64,000 nucleotides of DNA from Persicitalea jodogahamensis (GTDB lineage: Bacteria > Bacteroidota > Bacteroidia > Cytophagales > Spirosomataceae): contig NZ_BMXF01000003.1 of assembly GCF_014651615.1 (NCBI RefSeq), forward strand, positions 682,001 to 746,000. Reading direction: 5' to 3'. Of this stretch, positions 35,064 through 44,055 are shown in pieces. Under the pieces are notes generated by a model that ran no database searches, was not told the DNA's origin, and saw only the letters and a list, made by a program, of their open reading frames with translations. Numbering within the stretch: position 1 is the first letter of the stretch; each line of letters begins with the position of its first letter. Both the position numbers and the translations under genes were made by a program.

Positions 35064-36536
35064 TCAGTCTTTTCTGGTAAAACGCATCACGGCGATATCG
35101 CCATTCAGCAAAGTAAGCGTTTTTACATCTGGACTTAAAGCGAAGCGATTGACGGATTTCAAGGTTTTCAGAAACGTCGCCTCACCCTCACCGGGACACA
35201 TCATGCGGGTCATGACCATTTGGTCGGAGAACTGGATTTGCTTTCCGTCGATTTTTATTGGACCGCTGAACTGGTTGCAGCCCGTGGTGCCACTTACCCG
35301 GTTGGCCGTCAAATCAAAATTCAGAGTTGGTTTTTTGTCAGGATAAAGTTGGTCGAACGGAGCGGGACCGCCCGTTACGGTATTGGCCTCCCAGCTTCCT
35401 GAAAGAGAAGTAGGGGAAGCGGTAGTTTTCGAAGCGTTCAAATCCAGTTTTTGGGCCAAATACAAATAAGGTGGATGAAAATGGTGGGCGAAGATTTTTT
35501 CCTTGCTGTCGGGAAATTTCTCGTAATATTCCTCGTCGGCCAGCAGCACAATCATGTTGCCCGTGAGGACGTAGTTGTTAGTGTTAACGTACTCTGAGGG
35601 CGTGTAGCCTTCAATATTTTTCTGCACCATTCCGGCTGCTATGTTGCCAAGGTACTTTTGGTAGTTTTTCTGAGCGCGGCGGGAAGGCTTGCTCAGGCGA
35701 TTGTACACATAGTTTAGCGCCACCCGCTTGGGAAGTTTTTGTTTTTTTATGATACCCTTCGCGCCTACAAATGGATTCGTCACATTGAAATCATCCAGCG
35801 TCTGGATGGAAAGCGGTACTTCGGGCACCCAGTCGGCGGAGTTGACCACGTTGTAGGCCCAACCCGCCTGTGTGGCGGCCTCATACTCGTAAGCAAAGTA
35901 TAGGTTGCCTGGCTTGGGGGCCGCGCTGCAATAAGTCTTGAAGCGAATATCAGTCGGAATATCTCCTTTCCTCTGCAAGTCGAACAGGTAGGCCGTCAGC
36001 AAATACGCGATAGCTCCACCCTGACTGTGGCCCATGATAATCATGTCCTTGATGCCCGCCTTGTAACATGAATCGATCTTGGGCCGAATGTCTTTGGACA
36101 AAATCGCCATGCTCACCAGCCAGCCCACGTGAACGGCCGCCGCTGGATTATCCGCCAACTGGTAGGGGAATTTCTCCTTTTCGCCTAAATCGAGTCCCCC
36201 TTTGGCAGGTACCATCGCGGCGTAGAAATTACCCAGCCAACTCACGCTGTTGGCCGTGGTACCGCGCAGACTGATGACCGCCAACGGCTGATTTTTGTCT
36301 TTACTTATCCATAAATCCCACAGGTTGTCCAGCCCCACGACGGGCGAGCGATAAATGAAATCGTAGCGTTCGGGCTTGGGAAAAGTGGCGACGTAGGCCG
36401 AATCGCCAAATGCCGCCGATAGTTTGAGCATCTCGATGTACTCGGCTTTATCGAAGCCAGGGTGCAGACCCTGGGCGGCAAGGCGGCTGGTGGCGAAGAT
36501 AACGAGCCACAAGCCGCCGACTATCCATTTTTTCAT
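35064..36536 (-). CDS. Class 3 lipase fused to META domain
   Basis: A protein of about 490 residues with two parts. The first is a lipase_3 alpha/beta hydrolase: VVGLDNLWDLWISKDKN, AVISLRGTTANSVSWLGNF (oxyanion strand) and IIMGHSQGGAIAYLL with nucleophile Ser171. The second, about the last 110 residues, resembles a META/HslJ domain: GSWEANTVTGG, LNFDLTANRVSGTTGCNQF and MMCPGEGEATFLKTL. A signal peptide (WLVIFATSRLAAQ) directly follows ATG 36536, so I use it rather than 36623. The hydrolase probably acts on exported lipids or esters; the META domain may bind the envelope (inference). The lipoprotein gene follows after 4 bases. Confidence 0.85.
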   Translation of the reverse strand: MKKWIVGGLWLVIFATSRLAAQGLHPGFDKAEYIEMLKLSAAFGDSAYVATFPKPERYDFIYRSPVVGLDNLWDLWISKDKNQPLAVISLRGTTANSVSWLGNFYAAMVPAKGGLDLGEKEKFPYQLADNPAAAVHVGWLVSMAILSKDIRPKIDSCYKAGIKDMIIMGHSQGGAIAYLLTAYLFDLQRKGDIPTDIRFKTYCSAAPKPGNLYFAYEYEAATQAGWAYNVVNSADWVPEVPLSIQTLDDFNVTNPFVGAKGIIKKQKLPKRVALNYVYNRLSKPSRRAQKNYQKYLGNIAAGMVQKNIEGYTPSEYVNTNNYVLTGNMIVLLADEEYYEKFPDSKEKIFAHHFHPPYLYLAQKLDLNASKTTASPTSLSGSWEANTVTGGPAPFDQLYPDKKPTLNFDLTANRVSGTTGCNQFSGPIKIDGKQIQFSDQMVMTRMMCPGEGEATFLKTLKSVNRFALSPDVKTLTLLNGDIAVMRFTRKD

Positions 36537-36648
36537 GAGTTCGGGACGAGAGTTAGGGTTTGAAAACCATTGCAACACTCCGAAAGTTACTAAATGTTTT
36601 ACCAGCTTTATATGAGGCTCCAAAGGCTCATAGCGATCATCAGCGCAT

Positions 36649-36924
36649 TCATGACCTTGATGAAAGTACCTGCCTTATAAAGATTCTTGCTGAGGTGGTG
36701 ATGGCTTTGCCAGTCAGATACAGCGCCAGGGTATTTAATGCGAGGAACAATCCGGTCAGGTAGCGGGAATTCCTAAAGAAAGGGGGGGAGAAGCTTAGGT
36801 AAAGCGTTTTGGTTTTTTCAAATGACAATGAAAAGGTTGAAAGATACCACCACAACACAAAATCCACTACAACAAGGATGGTTAGTAGAATTCCGATAAC
36901 AAACCAGAGTTTGGGATTTTTCAT
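36649..36924 (-). CDS. Small two-helix membrane protein
   Basis: A 91-residue protein with two hydrophobic helices (FVIGILLTILVVVDFVLWWYL and YLTGLFLALNTLALYLTG) and a short basic C-terminus. I do not recognise a family. Both helices are well formed, which supports a real gene. It sits upstream of the lipase gene on the same strand, with about 110 bases between. Confidence 0.5.
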   Translation of the reverse strand: MKNPKLWFVIGILLTILVVVDFVLWWYLSTFSLSFEKTKTLYLSFSPPFFRNSRYLTGLFLALNTLALYLTGKAITTSARIFIRQVLSSRS

Positions 36925-37065
36925 TTCATCAATCTTCTGTCATAAGGCAAATCCAGCCACTTCAAGAAGTTCTCTTTACTCCGCGCCGTACAACAATATA
37001 TCTGTCATAGAGGGTAATTATTTCATTTTCAACAGGACTGATAAGACCCAGGTTCAAATAGCAAT

Positions 37066-38343
37066 CTAAGGGTACAACAAATACCGTTTCCTCATCGCTT
37101 TGTAGTTTGACAATCCGGGTTCCCAGCTTTTCCGAATTTCCTCCTCCGAGACCCCTTGGATGATCTGATCCCGGAACTGCCCAGAGCCAATGAGGTACTC
37201 TATGACGCCCATTTGGTTGTTTAACTCGGAATCGAAGAACTTTTCCTTGTGGGGGTGCGTCCGGTAGAGTTCAATGATCCAGGAAAGGTTGATTTGCTTG
37301 CTTTTTCGAAGCTTCTCGATGTCAACTTCCCGCAGATCCAGACCATAGCACCTTTGCCCTTTGAATAGCGGATTTTCGGCCATGCCCGCGATGCCCTCGG
37401 GTACGAAGCTAAAATCGTACTTACCCTTTAACTCGGGACTGCCCAATACGGTAAATGGGAAGTAGGTGCCTCGTCCGTGGTTCAGGTACGTGCCTTCAAA
37501 CATGCACGTGGAAGGATACAGCAGTATGGATTGCGGCGTGTTCAGGTTAGGTGACGGACTGACGGGCAGGATGTAGGGCCTATCGTGGTGGTAGTTCGCC
37601 ACCGGAATTACTTCGATATCGCACTGGACGCCATCGGTAAGCCATCCCTCGCCGTTGGCCATCCTGGCAAACTCCCCCACCGTCAGGCCATGCGACATTG
37701 GTAAAGGAAACATACCGATTCCGGATTTGTATTTCATGTCCAGGATCGGGCCATCGATCAAATAACCGTTAGGGTTAGGCCGATCCAGAATGATTAATTT
37801 CTTCCCGTTTTCGTGACAGGCTTCCATCAGACGGACCAGGGCGTTGATATTGGTGTAAAACCGGACGCCTACATCCTGCAGATCGTAGATCACAATGTCC
37901 ACCGTGGCCAGGTCCTCCCGGCTGGGTTTTCGCTTTTTTCCGTATAAGGAAATAATGGGGATGCCGGTGGCCGGGTCGGTTTCGTCGTGCACCATGTCAC
38001 CGGCACTGGTCGATCCCCGAAAACCGTGTTCAGGGCCAAATATCTTGACAATATTGACCCCAAGGCTCAAAAGACTGTCCACCAAATGCTGCTCCTTGAT
38101 AATCGTGGTAGGATTGGCCATCAAGGCTACTCTCTTTCCTTTGAGCAGCGGCAAGTACCGCTCCGTTTGTTCGGCACCAGTCATAACGGGACTGAATGAA
38201 TGGGCTGTGAGACCCTTCTCTTGCGATTGCCCCCTCAGTGGGGGAAGGTATCCCAGTAGCATGATGAGCAGTAACAGTTGTATGGTGAGTTTGCCGACGG
38301 CATCGGTAGTAGTGAAAGTTCGGATGGCGTTCAAGGCTTTCAT
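37066..38343 (-). CDS. DUF1343 protein, NamZ-like exo-muramidase
   Basis: A 425-residue protein of the DUF1343 family, of which NamZ is an exo-beta-N-acetylmuramidase (GH171) that releases MurNAc from peptidoglycan fragments. Seen: an N-terminal signal/anchor (LLLLIMLLGYLPPL), RVALMANPTTI, IFGPEHGFRGS, DIVIYDLQDVGVRFYTNI, LDRPNPNGYLIDGP, SPSPNLNTPQS and EGTYLNHGRGT, the expected family motifs in order. Full length. It fits peptidoglycan recycling or scavenging in the periplasm. Downstream on the same strand lie two genes of other function, with clear gaps, so it is probably monocistronic. Confidence 0.88.
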   Translation of the reverse strand: MKALNAIRTFTTTDAVGKLTIQLLLLIMLLGYLPPLRGQSQEKGLTAHSFSPVMTGAEQTERYLPLLKGKRVALMANPTTIIKEQHLVDSLLSLGVNIVKIFGPEHGFRGSTSAGDMVHDETDPATGIPIISLYGKKRKPSREDLATVDIVIYDLQDVGVRFYTNINALVRLMEACHENGKKLIILDRPNPNGYLIDGPILDMKYKSGIGMFPLPMSHGLTVGEFARMANGEGWLTDGVQCDIEVIPVANYHHDRPYILPVSPSPNLNTPQSILLYPSTCMFEGTYLNHGRGTYFPFTVLGSPELKGKYDFSFVPEGIAGMAENPLFKGQRCYGLDLREVDIEKLRKSKQINLSWIIELYRTHPHKEKFFDSELNNQMGVIEYLIGSGQFRDQIIQGVSEEEIRKSWEPGLSNYKAMRKRYLLYP

Positions 38344-38424
38344 GGGATACTACATTTTGCTAAATGGCCGAAGATAGGGAGAAATCTATTATCGCATTCT
38401 GATGGTAAATTTAGGACCAGCCAC

Positions 38425-40158
38425 TCACTTCTTAACCAATTTCAGTGTCACCTTTTGATTATGCCCTTCTAGCTGTATCAGGTACAATCCGGGGGGGAGC
38501 ATATCGGTGCGTAAATCATAGGTAGGTAGACCAGACAACACGTGCGTGGCAAGCACTGCCCCACCGGGGGTAATTACTTTCAGAGAGGTGTAGTTCTCGA
38601 TGTTATGAAGCGTTATCAGGTGATTGGCAGGATTGGGGCTGAGGTAGCTGGCTTGAGCGGCCGGTTCAATGGCGGTTATCTGATCGATCAACTGCTCCAC
38701 CCTGACCGAGCGCAGTGAAAAAGTACCTACACCCGTTCCCAGATTGAGGACCAGCCGGGCCGCCGGATCAGATGGGGCACTCATGCGAAAAACGAAAGAC
38801 AACTCTTTCTCTTGCTCGTTGAAGCTTAGGCTCTTGTAATCCGAATAGCCTGTGTACGGGTCGCTTGCTTTTCCCATGCTACAGGAAAAGGGCAGCGAGG
38901 CCGATGCTGACCCGCGCATAACTACCCGGTAAAGTTGGCCTTTGACCAGGGAAAAGTTATTTCGCACGAGCTGGACCTGCCAGTCCTGAGCAGCGATTTT
39001 TTGAACTTCGACGCGGAGGGCGCCATTGTTCTGTTGCATTTGGGCCTGCGCGCCGGCTTGTGTGTAAAGATTCCAGCCGGACAGGGTACTTTCAAAGGTA
39101 CTTTCGTACAGACTAACGCTGGCAACGGGAGCGGGCGGGGGCAGGGAATCGTGCAGCAGCGCATCCACCAAAGGTTGGAGATACTGGTTGGTAGTAGGAT
39201 TAAAAATGCCAAAGCCCGCGCTGAATTCCCAGTAGGCCCAGCTGAACCCCTGTTCTTCGAACCAGCGCGCCAGAAATGTCGTCCACCGCCGCCGACTGGC
39301 CAAATCGGCTTTGCTGTACGCCCCAAACTCCCCAACGTTGAGAGGCACGTTGTTTTTTTTGCCAAACTGGATGAGCACGTCAAACTCCTGCTTCACTTCG
39401 TCGCGCTCGTATTCGAGATCCTGCCACTTCGTACCCAGCCACGCCGCTGCGTCGCCGCCTACCCATTCGGCACCCTGGTGCGTGAACCGGAAAGGATTGT
39501 AGTAGTGCACCGAAACGATCAGCCGGGGATCGTCCGGCAGCTTGAGGTAGGGAACGCCGGCCAAACCACCGTATAGCGCCATACCCATGACCACGGCCCG
39601 GGTGGGATTGGTTTGCCTGATTTTTCCCAACGCTTCGGCAAAGTAGGTATTCCACAGGTCGGGCGTTAGCTGGCCGTTTGGTTCGTTAAGTACCTCGAAA
39701 AGCAGCTTGTCATCGTAATCTTTAAAAAAAGTGGCAATCTGCTGCCACTGCGCCAGGAAGCGAGATTTGGCTTGCTCAGGATTGGTAAACAACGACTCAT
39801 GGTGGTGCATGTTGATGATCACGTACAAGCCCTGCCGATGCGCCTCGTCCACCACCTGCTTCATACGATTCAGAAAAGTAGGGTCGAGGGTATAGGGGGG
39901 CACCTGCTGCGCACGTTGTGGCGTATCCCACCGTATGGGAATCCGGACGTGCTGAAATCCCAGGGAAGCGATGCGCCGGAAATAATCGTCGCGGTAGGGA
40001 TTGCCCCATTCGGTTTCGGTGGGTGCCTCGAACATGTTGCCCATGTTGATGCCCCGTCCCAGTTGGGAGTTCAGAGCAAATATGCCCGAAGTATCCTGAC
40101 CTTTGGCCTGCCAGCCCAGGCTGATTACCGCCAGAACTACGATAAAGGGTAGTTTCAT
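38425..40158 (-). CDS. GH5 glycoside hydrolase with T9SS sorting domain
   Basis: A 577-residue secreted enzyme. Seen: a signal peptide (FIVVLAVISLGWQAKG), a GH5 TIM barrel (about 25-345) with acid/base Glu159 in VLNEPNG and nucleophile Glu277 in NVGEFGAY, plus conserved RIPIRWD and IINMHHHE. Next comes a beta-sandwich carbohydrate-binding-like module (about 350-490), then a C-terminal type IX secretion sorting domain (YLSPNPANHLI, LPPGLYLIQL, VTLKLVKK) that sends the protein to the cell surface. Endo-beta-glucanase or mannanase activity is likely; the exact substrate is unknown. The linker contains FESTFESTL, coded by two copies of the octamer motif. Confidence 0.92.
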   Translation of the reverse strand: MKLPFIVVLAVISLGWQAKGQDTSGIFALNSQLGRGINMGNMFEAPTETEWGNPYRDDYFRRIASLGFQHVRIPIRWDTPQRAQQVPPYTLDPTFLNRMKQVVDEAHRQGLYVIINMHHHESLFTNPEQAKSRFLAQWQQIATFFKDYDDKLLFEVLNEPNGQLTPDLWNTYFAEALGKIRQTNPTRAVVMGMALYGGLAGVPYLKLPDDPRLIVSVHYYNPFRFTHQGAEWVGGDAAAWLGTKWQDLEYERDEVKQEFDVLIQFGKKNNVPLNVGEFGAYSKADLASRRRWTTFLARWFEEQGFSWAYWEFSAGFGIFNPTTNQYLQPLVDALLHDSLPPPAPVASVSLYESTFESTLSGWNLYTQAGAQAQMQQNNGALRVEVQKIAAQDWQVQLVRNNFSLVKGQLYRVVMRGSASASLPFSCSMGKASDPYTGYSDYKSLSFNEQEKELSFVFRMSAPSDPAARLVLNLGTGVGTFSLRSVRVEQLIDQITAIEPAAQASYLSPNPANHLITLHNIENYTSLKVITPGGAVLATHVLSGLPTYDLRTDMLPPGLYLIQLEGHNQKVTLKLVKK

Positions 40159-40298
40159 TTTAGATTGTGCCTCGTTTTATCCATAAAGGGTGGGGAGGCC
40201 GGTTTGTACTCCGCGGGAAAGGGTACTTTTCACCATCGAAGATGATTTTTGGGGCGCTCCGGGATGGCAAACTACCCCTGAGCTCAACCCGCAGAATG

Positions 40299-40913
40299 CT
40301 ACCGGCTGAGCAACCCTTCCACCAACCGATGCCACTGATATTTCGAAAACCAGACTACGGCTGAAAGCCCTACAATCCAGTGGCGCGCCTTGTTTAGCGG
40401 GGTATCGGCATCCAGGTTGGGTTTGGTATTCCGGTCATAAACCCCTGCCGTAATTTTTCTCTTGTCGCGGGTCACCACGAAGTTGCTGGTGGATTGCTCG
40501 GAGTAAAAGTGAGATATATGCTCGTCATTATTTAGCGGATTGGTGCTGGGCCTCACCCGGATGCCCAAACTTTCCATACCGGCCTCGGAAACGGATTTTA
40601 TTTCTTCCACTCTCACCCAATCATACCCTTCACCATCAATCGATCCAGGACCAGGTACATCGATTTTGAAGAAATCGCCTTTCCTGACTGATCTGTTTAC
40701 CTCATTTCCTGCATTGTCGACTACCTGAAATTCGGCTGTCAGCACTCCCGCTATCTTACTCCACGAATTGACATTCAGAAGACGCGTCTTGACCACCTCG
40801 AAAAAGGACGTGGCTTCCTCGATTGTCTCGAACTCAATTGTGTGATCGGTGTCAATAATTCGGCCCGTGTAGTTTTCAGGAATAATGCCCGTAAGGTTAT
40901 TGCTCTCCATCAT
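40299..40913 (-). CDS. Conserved hypothetical cytoplasmic protein
   Basis: A 204-residue protein with no signal peptide. Seen: an N-terminal part IIDTDHTIEFETIEEATSFF, a beta-rich middle with RKGDFFKIDVPGPGSIDGEG and WVRVEEI, and a C-terminal YDRNTKPNLDADTPLNKA followed by a possibly membrane-associated amphipathic stretch HWIVGLSAVVWFSKY. I do not recognise a named domain, but the ordered motifs and clean frame support a real gene. It is isolated, with about 140 bases to the GH5 gene and 220 to the next. Confidence 0.65.
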   Translation of the reverse strand: MMESNNLTGIIPENYTGRIIDTDHTIEFETIEEATSFFEVVKTRLLNVNSWSKIAGVLTAEFQVVDNAGNEVNRSVRKGDFFKIDVPGPGSIDGEGYDWVRVEEIKSVSEAGMESLGIRVRPSTNPLNNDEHISHFYSEQSTSNFVVTRDKRKITAGVYDRNTKPNLDADTPLNKARHWIVGLSAVVWFSKYQWHRLVEGLLSR

Positions 40914-41135
40914 TTGTCCAGGTTAAAGTCTGTACCTACAAAACAATGCTGCATCAAATTGACCTTAGACGGCCTACCGATCATGCATATTGATACCACA
41001 ATAGGATCAGTGAATGATGAAAAAGACTGTGCCTGACGAATACGCTGGAATGGGTATTGATTCTTAGGGGCAATGCTTTCCGGCAGCTTCCTGGGGTAGG
41101 CGCATTGTAAATGGATGACAGTGCTTCGATTTTTA

Positions 41136-42743
41136 TTACTTTTTAATCAAAACCAACACATTATCCTCCGATCCCGGCGAAGTCGCTTCCAGGATACCCG
41201 ACTTTGTTTGAAGCCTGGCCGCCGAAAATTTATTGCTGACAGGATTGAACCACTGTCCCTCATACTGAATGCCGGATGGATTATAAAGCTTAACCGTAGA
41301 AGGCCGGGGGACGTAGGCCATTATCGTGTTTCGATCGTCGGATCGTACTACGGAGACAAACTCGCCGGCTTCCTTATTCTCGACCAGCAATTCAGGGGCA
41401 GGTTTGAGCAGCCACCAGTCGTATTTTCGCATAAATTCCGCCAGATAACCGATCTGCAAACTACCCGGCTGCTTTATGCTTTCGTCCCAGGTGCGCAGGA
41501 TGTGCGGTTTGCTATGGTTTTCGATTTCTTCACCGGCCCGTATCCACGGCCAGATCCCGTTGGCTCCGTAGGTGATTCCGGCCACAGGTGTCGTGAAGAC
41601 GCTCCAATAGCTGGCATTACGGATATCAGCTGCCTTGGCGTTTTTATCAATATCCTCGTACACGGGTTCGAGGTTGATAAAAGCCTTGGGAGGAAGATAG
41701 GACCATTCGTTCGCTACGGGGCCATCCGTAATCCACTTCTGGGTGTCGGGACGGGCGTTGTGTCCCGTTTGAAAGCCCAGAATATCAATCCAGTCCTCAT
41801 GGGCGTACTGCTTGCCTATCCAGCTCCGGCCCTGCGGGTGCATCGCCACGATACCCGGATGATCGTCCCCGAATACGCCCCGTCCGATATTTTTCCAGCG
41901 CTGCTCATACTCGTCGATGTACTTCCCGTCACCCCCCAGGAACCAGATTACGTGATTGCCACCATACCGCGCCACCATGTACCTGGCCAACATAATAGCT
42001 TCCTGGTCAGGCAGATGATAGCCGGGGCTGAGTTCGCGCCCGCTGCCGCTTTGCAGCGCCCAAAGCAGCACGGGGGCGGCCACCAGCCCCTGAGCGTTGA
42101 CTTCATCTATTTTTTTGTCAAGATGCTGGAAGAAGTCAGGGTTGATTGAAATGCGACCGCTTCCGGTAAAGGCTACCTGCCCCTTGCTGTTTTTGGAGCC
42201 GCCACGCCACTGCGTGGTTACAAGCTGGATCACATTGTAATGGTTAGCCACGCGATCTTTGAGGTAAGTGTCCCACTCAGCATCAGTGGATTTCAAAGCT
42301 CCATTCCAGGCTGTGCAGGCTGTGTAAAAGAATGGTGTTCCGTCGGCGTGGCTGAGGTAATACGAAGCTTTGGGCCGAATGATGGCGCCTTTGGTATATA
42401 TATCGTGCGGACTGGCCTTATCAATTACCTGGAAAGTACCTTTCTGATTATCTAACCCCGTATTTTGTTTATCCGAACATTCCGTGACGTAGGTCCAGGT
42501 GCCGGCTTCATCCGGGGCGAAGCGGACGCGCCAGGTAGTGCCCCCGTCCCAGAAACCGGCAATAGGATGAACCTTGCCCGCCGGAGAGGTGAATTTTACG
42601 GTAAATGATTTTAAATTGTAAAGAGGATTTTCGTAGGTCTTCTGACTCTGGAAAGTCTGTTCGTACTTCATCCACCGGCCCGTTTGGGCAAGGGACGTGA
42701 GCGTCATGAACAAAATCAAGACAAAGGCAGGAACTAGTCGCAT
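41136..42743 (-). CDS. DUF4038/DUF5060 glycoside hydrolase (GH140-like)
   Basis: A 535-residue exported protein. Seen: a signal peptide (AFVLILFMTLTSLAQ), an N-terminal DUF5060 beta domain (FTVKFTSPAGKVHPIAGFWD, VRFAPDEAGTWTYVTEC), a DUF4038 TIM barrel (about 115-440: ADGTPFFYTACTAWNG, QLVTTQWRGG, HVIWFLGGDGKY, EWSYLPPKAFINLEPVYED) and a C-terminal collagen-binding-like domain. The GH140 apiosidases of pectin breakdown share this order. Glu in NLEPVYED is a likely catalytic residue. A pectin- or hemicellulose-related substrate is inferred. It follows the glycosyltransferase gene by 75 bases on the same strand. Confidence 0.87.
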   Translation of the reverse strand: MRLVPAFVLILFMTLTSLAQTGRWMKYEQTFQSQKTYENPLYNLKSFTVKFTSPAGKVHPIAGFWDGGTTWRVRFAPDEAGTWTYVTECSDKQNTGLDNQKGTFQVIDKASPHDIYTKGAIIRPKASYYLSHADGTPFFYTACTAWNGALKSTDAEWDTYLKDRVANHYNVIQLVTTQWRGGSKNSKGQVAFTGSGRISINPDFFQHLDKKIDEVNAQGLVAAPVLLWALQSGSGRELSPGYHLPDQEAIMLARYMVARYGGNHVIWFLGGDGKYIDEYEQRWKNIGRGVFGDDHPGIVAMHPQGRSWIGKQYAHEDWIDILGFQTGHNARPDTQKWITDGPVANEWSYLPPKAFINLEPVYEDIDKNAKAADIRNASYWSVFTTPVAGITYGANGIWPWIRAGEEIENHSKPHILRTWDESIKQPGSLQIGYLAEFMRKYDWWLLKPAPELLVENKEAGEFVSVVRSDDRNTIMAYVPRPSTVKLYNPSGIQYEGQWFNPVSNKFSAARLQTKSGILEATSPGSEDNVLVLIKK

Positions 42744-42818
42744 GGTTTTCGGGGAGCTGGTTTCTTGTAAAAAGGGTTTCAGCTTTCCTGCTTACTCTTA
42801 TGAAGGCTTCTACATGAC

Positions 42819-44045
42819 CTACGACAATCGTTCGATGAGTTCTGCCGCCTTCCCAACGCCATCTTCCTGCTTGATCTGCTGGCTCAAAATCCGTGCATTT
42901 GCGTACAAGTGTTCCGTTTCCAGCAATTCCTTGACGCTATCCAAAAACTGCCTTTCTGTCAACTTCTTTAGAGCAATGGGGGAGACTGCCACACCTTTCT
43001 CAAAGACGCTTTTTCCCCAGAACATCTGATCGCCCACAGGGTATAGGATCGGACAAATGAACATGGGTTTTCCGGCCCGAAGGCACTCGGAGGTAGTTCC
43101 CGCACCACCGTGGTGGATGACCGCCCGGACCAGTGGAAAAAGTTTATCGAAGGGCGCCGACTCAAGTACCATGACAGCGGAGTTTTGCGCCAATTTTTCT
43201 GTCTCCTTCAGCCCCCAGCCTTTCATTACGATGACTCTGACCTGATATGTTCGGGTCAATTTCAAGATCGCTTCCTGTAAATCGAACCGGGTATTGAAAG
43301 GCATACTCCCGAAGGTCAGGAGCAGGGGTGGAGTACCCGACTGGATGAATTCAAGCAGATCGGCGGGTAGTTCTTCCGAAGAGGCACCAAACCAAAATCC
43401 GGTAAACGTAGCGTTGTCGGGGTAGTCATCTGGTTTTTTGAGCAGGAAAGGGCTGATCCCGTACAAAAACGGCGTATCGGGACTTGGATAATGCTTGGAT
43501 AACCCAAGCTTATTTCGAAACACGGCGATGGGTTTCGCCATCATTTTCATGCCCAGGCTAGTCAACCTATGACTAAGCTTATTCAAAAAAGCAGGGATCG
43601 GAACTCCGCTGAAAGCAGGATTGGGAAATTCCACCGTGGGTTGAACGGCCGGAACTACCATGGCGCAAGCCATTTTTTCGGGAAACTGATCGACGAAACA
43701 ATCTGCCAGGGTCTTGACGTGATACACTACCCGGTCACTTTCTTGCGCCAGGCGGAAAAATTCTGTTAAAGACTGCTCCACCAGCGGATAGACCCAGGTA
43801 TCAAGATTACGACGGATGGCGAAGGGATTGGCCTTCATGATTTTCTTGCCCTCGTCGGAGTCCAGGACCGCCTGATAGTCAGCCTGCACCGGCGCAAAAC
43901 CAATGCCATACGATTTTACCAAACCCTCAAAATTCTTCCCCGTTGACAGGGTAACCTCGTGGCCGCGCCGCTGCAAAGCCTGACCAAGGACTGCGTAGGG
44001 CTGCACGTCGCCTCGAGTGCCAAGAGTGAGGATGGCGATTTTCAT
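42819..44045 (-). CDS. UGT-like glycosyltransferase (GT1)
   Basis: A 408-residue GT-B fold enzyme of the GT1/MGT type. Seen: an N-terminal KIAILTLGTRGDVQPYAVLG, QALQRRGHEVTLST, the donor-binding HHGGAGTTSECLRAGKPMF with ILYPVGDQMFWG after it, and LLLTFGSMPF. These match sterol, flavonoid and antibiotic glucosyltransferases. It lacks a signal peptide, so it acts in the cytoplasm on a lipophilic acceptor (inference). It starts 10 bases after alaS stops, and both are on the minus strand, so they may be cotranscribed. Confidence 0.88.
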   Translation of the reverse strand: MKIAILTLGTRGDVQPYAVLGQALQRRGHEVTLSTGKNFEGLVKSYGIGFAPVQADYQAVLDSDEGKKIMKANPFAIRRNLDTWVYPLVEQSLTEFFRLAQESDRVVYHVKTLADCFVDQFPEKMACAMVVPAVQPTVEFPNPAFSGVPIPAFLNKLSHRLTSLGMKMMAKPIAVFRNKLGLSKHYPSPDTPFLYGISPFLLKKPDDYPDNATFTGFWFGASSEELPADLLEFIQSGTPPLLLTFGSMPFNTRFDLQEAILKLTRTYQVRVIVMKGWGLKETEKLAQNSAVMVLESAPFDKLFPLVRAVIHHGGAGTTSECLRAGKPMFICPILYPVGDQMFWGKSVFEKGVAVSPIALKKLTERQFLDSVKELLETEHLYANARILSQQIKQEDGVGKAAELIERLS

Positions 44046-44055
44046 GGTTTTCTAC

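Noticed and set aside
41115-42149. Long plus-strand open frame of 344 codons
   Set aside because: It is a shadow of the DUF4038 gene on the minus strand; its translation has no recognisable domain.
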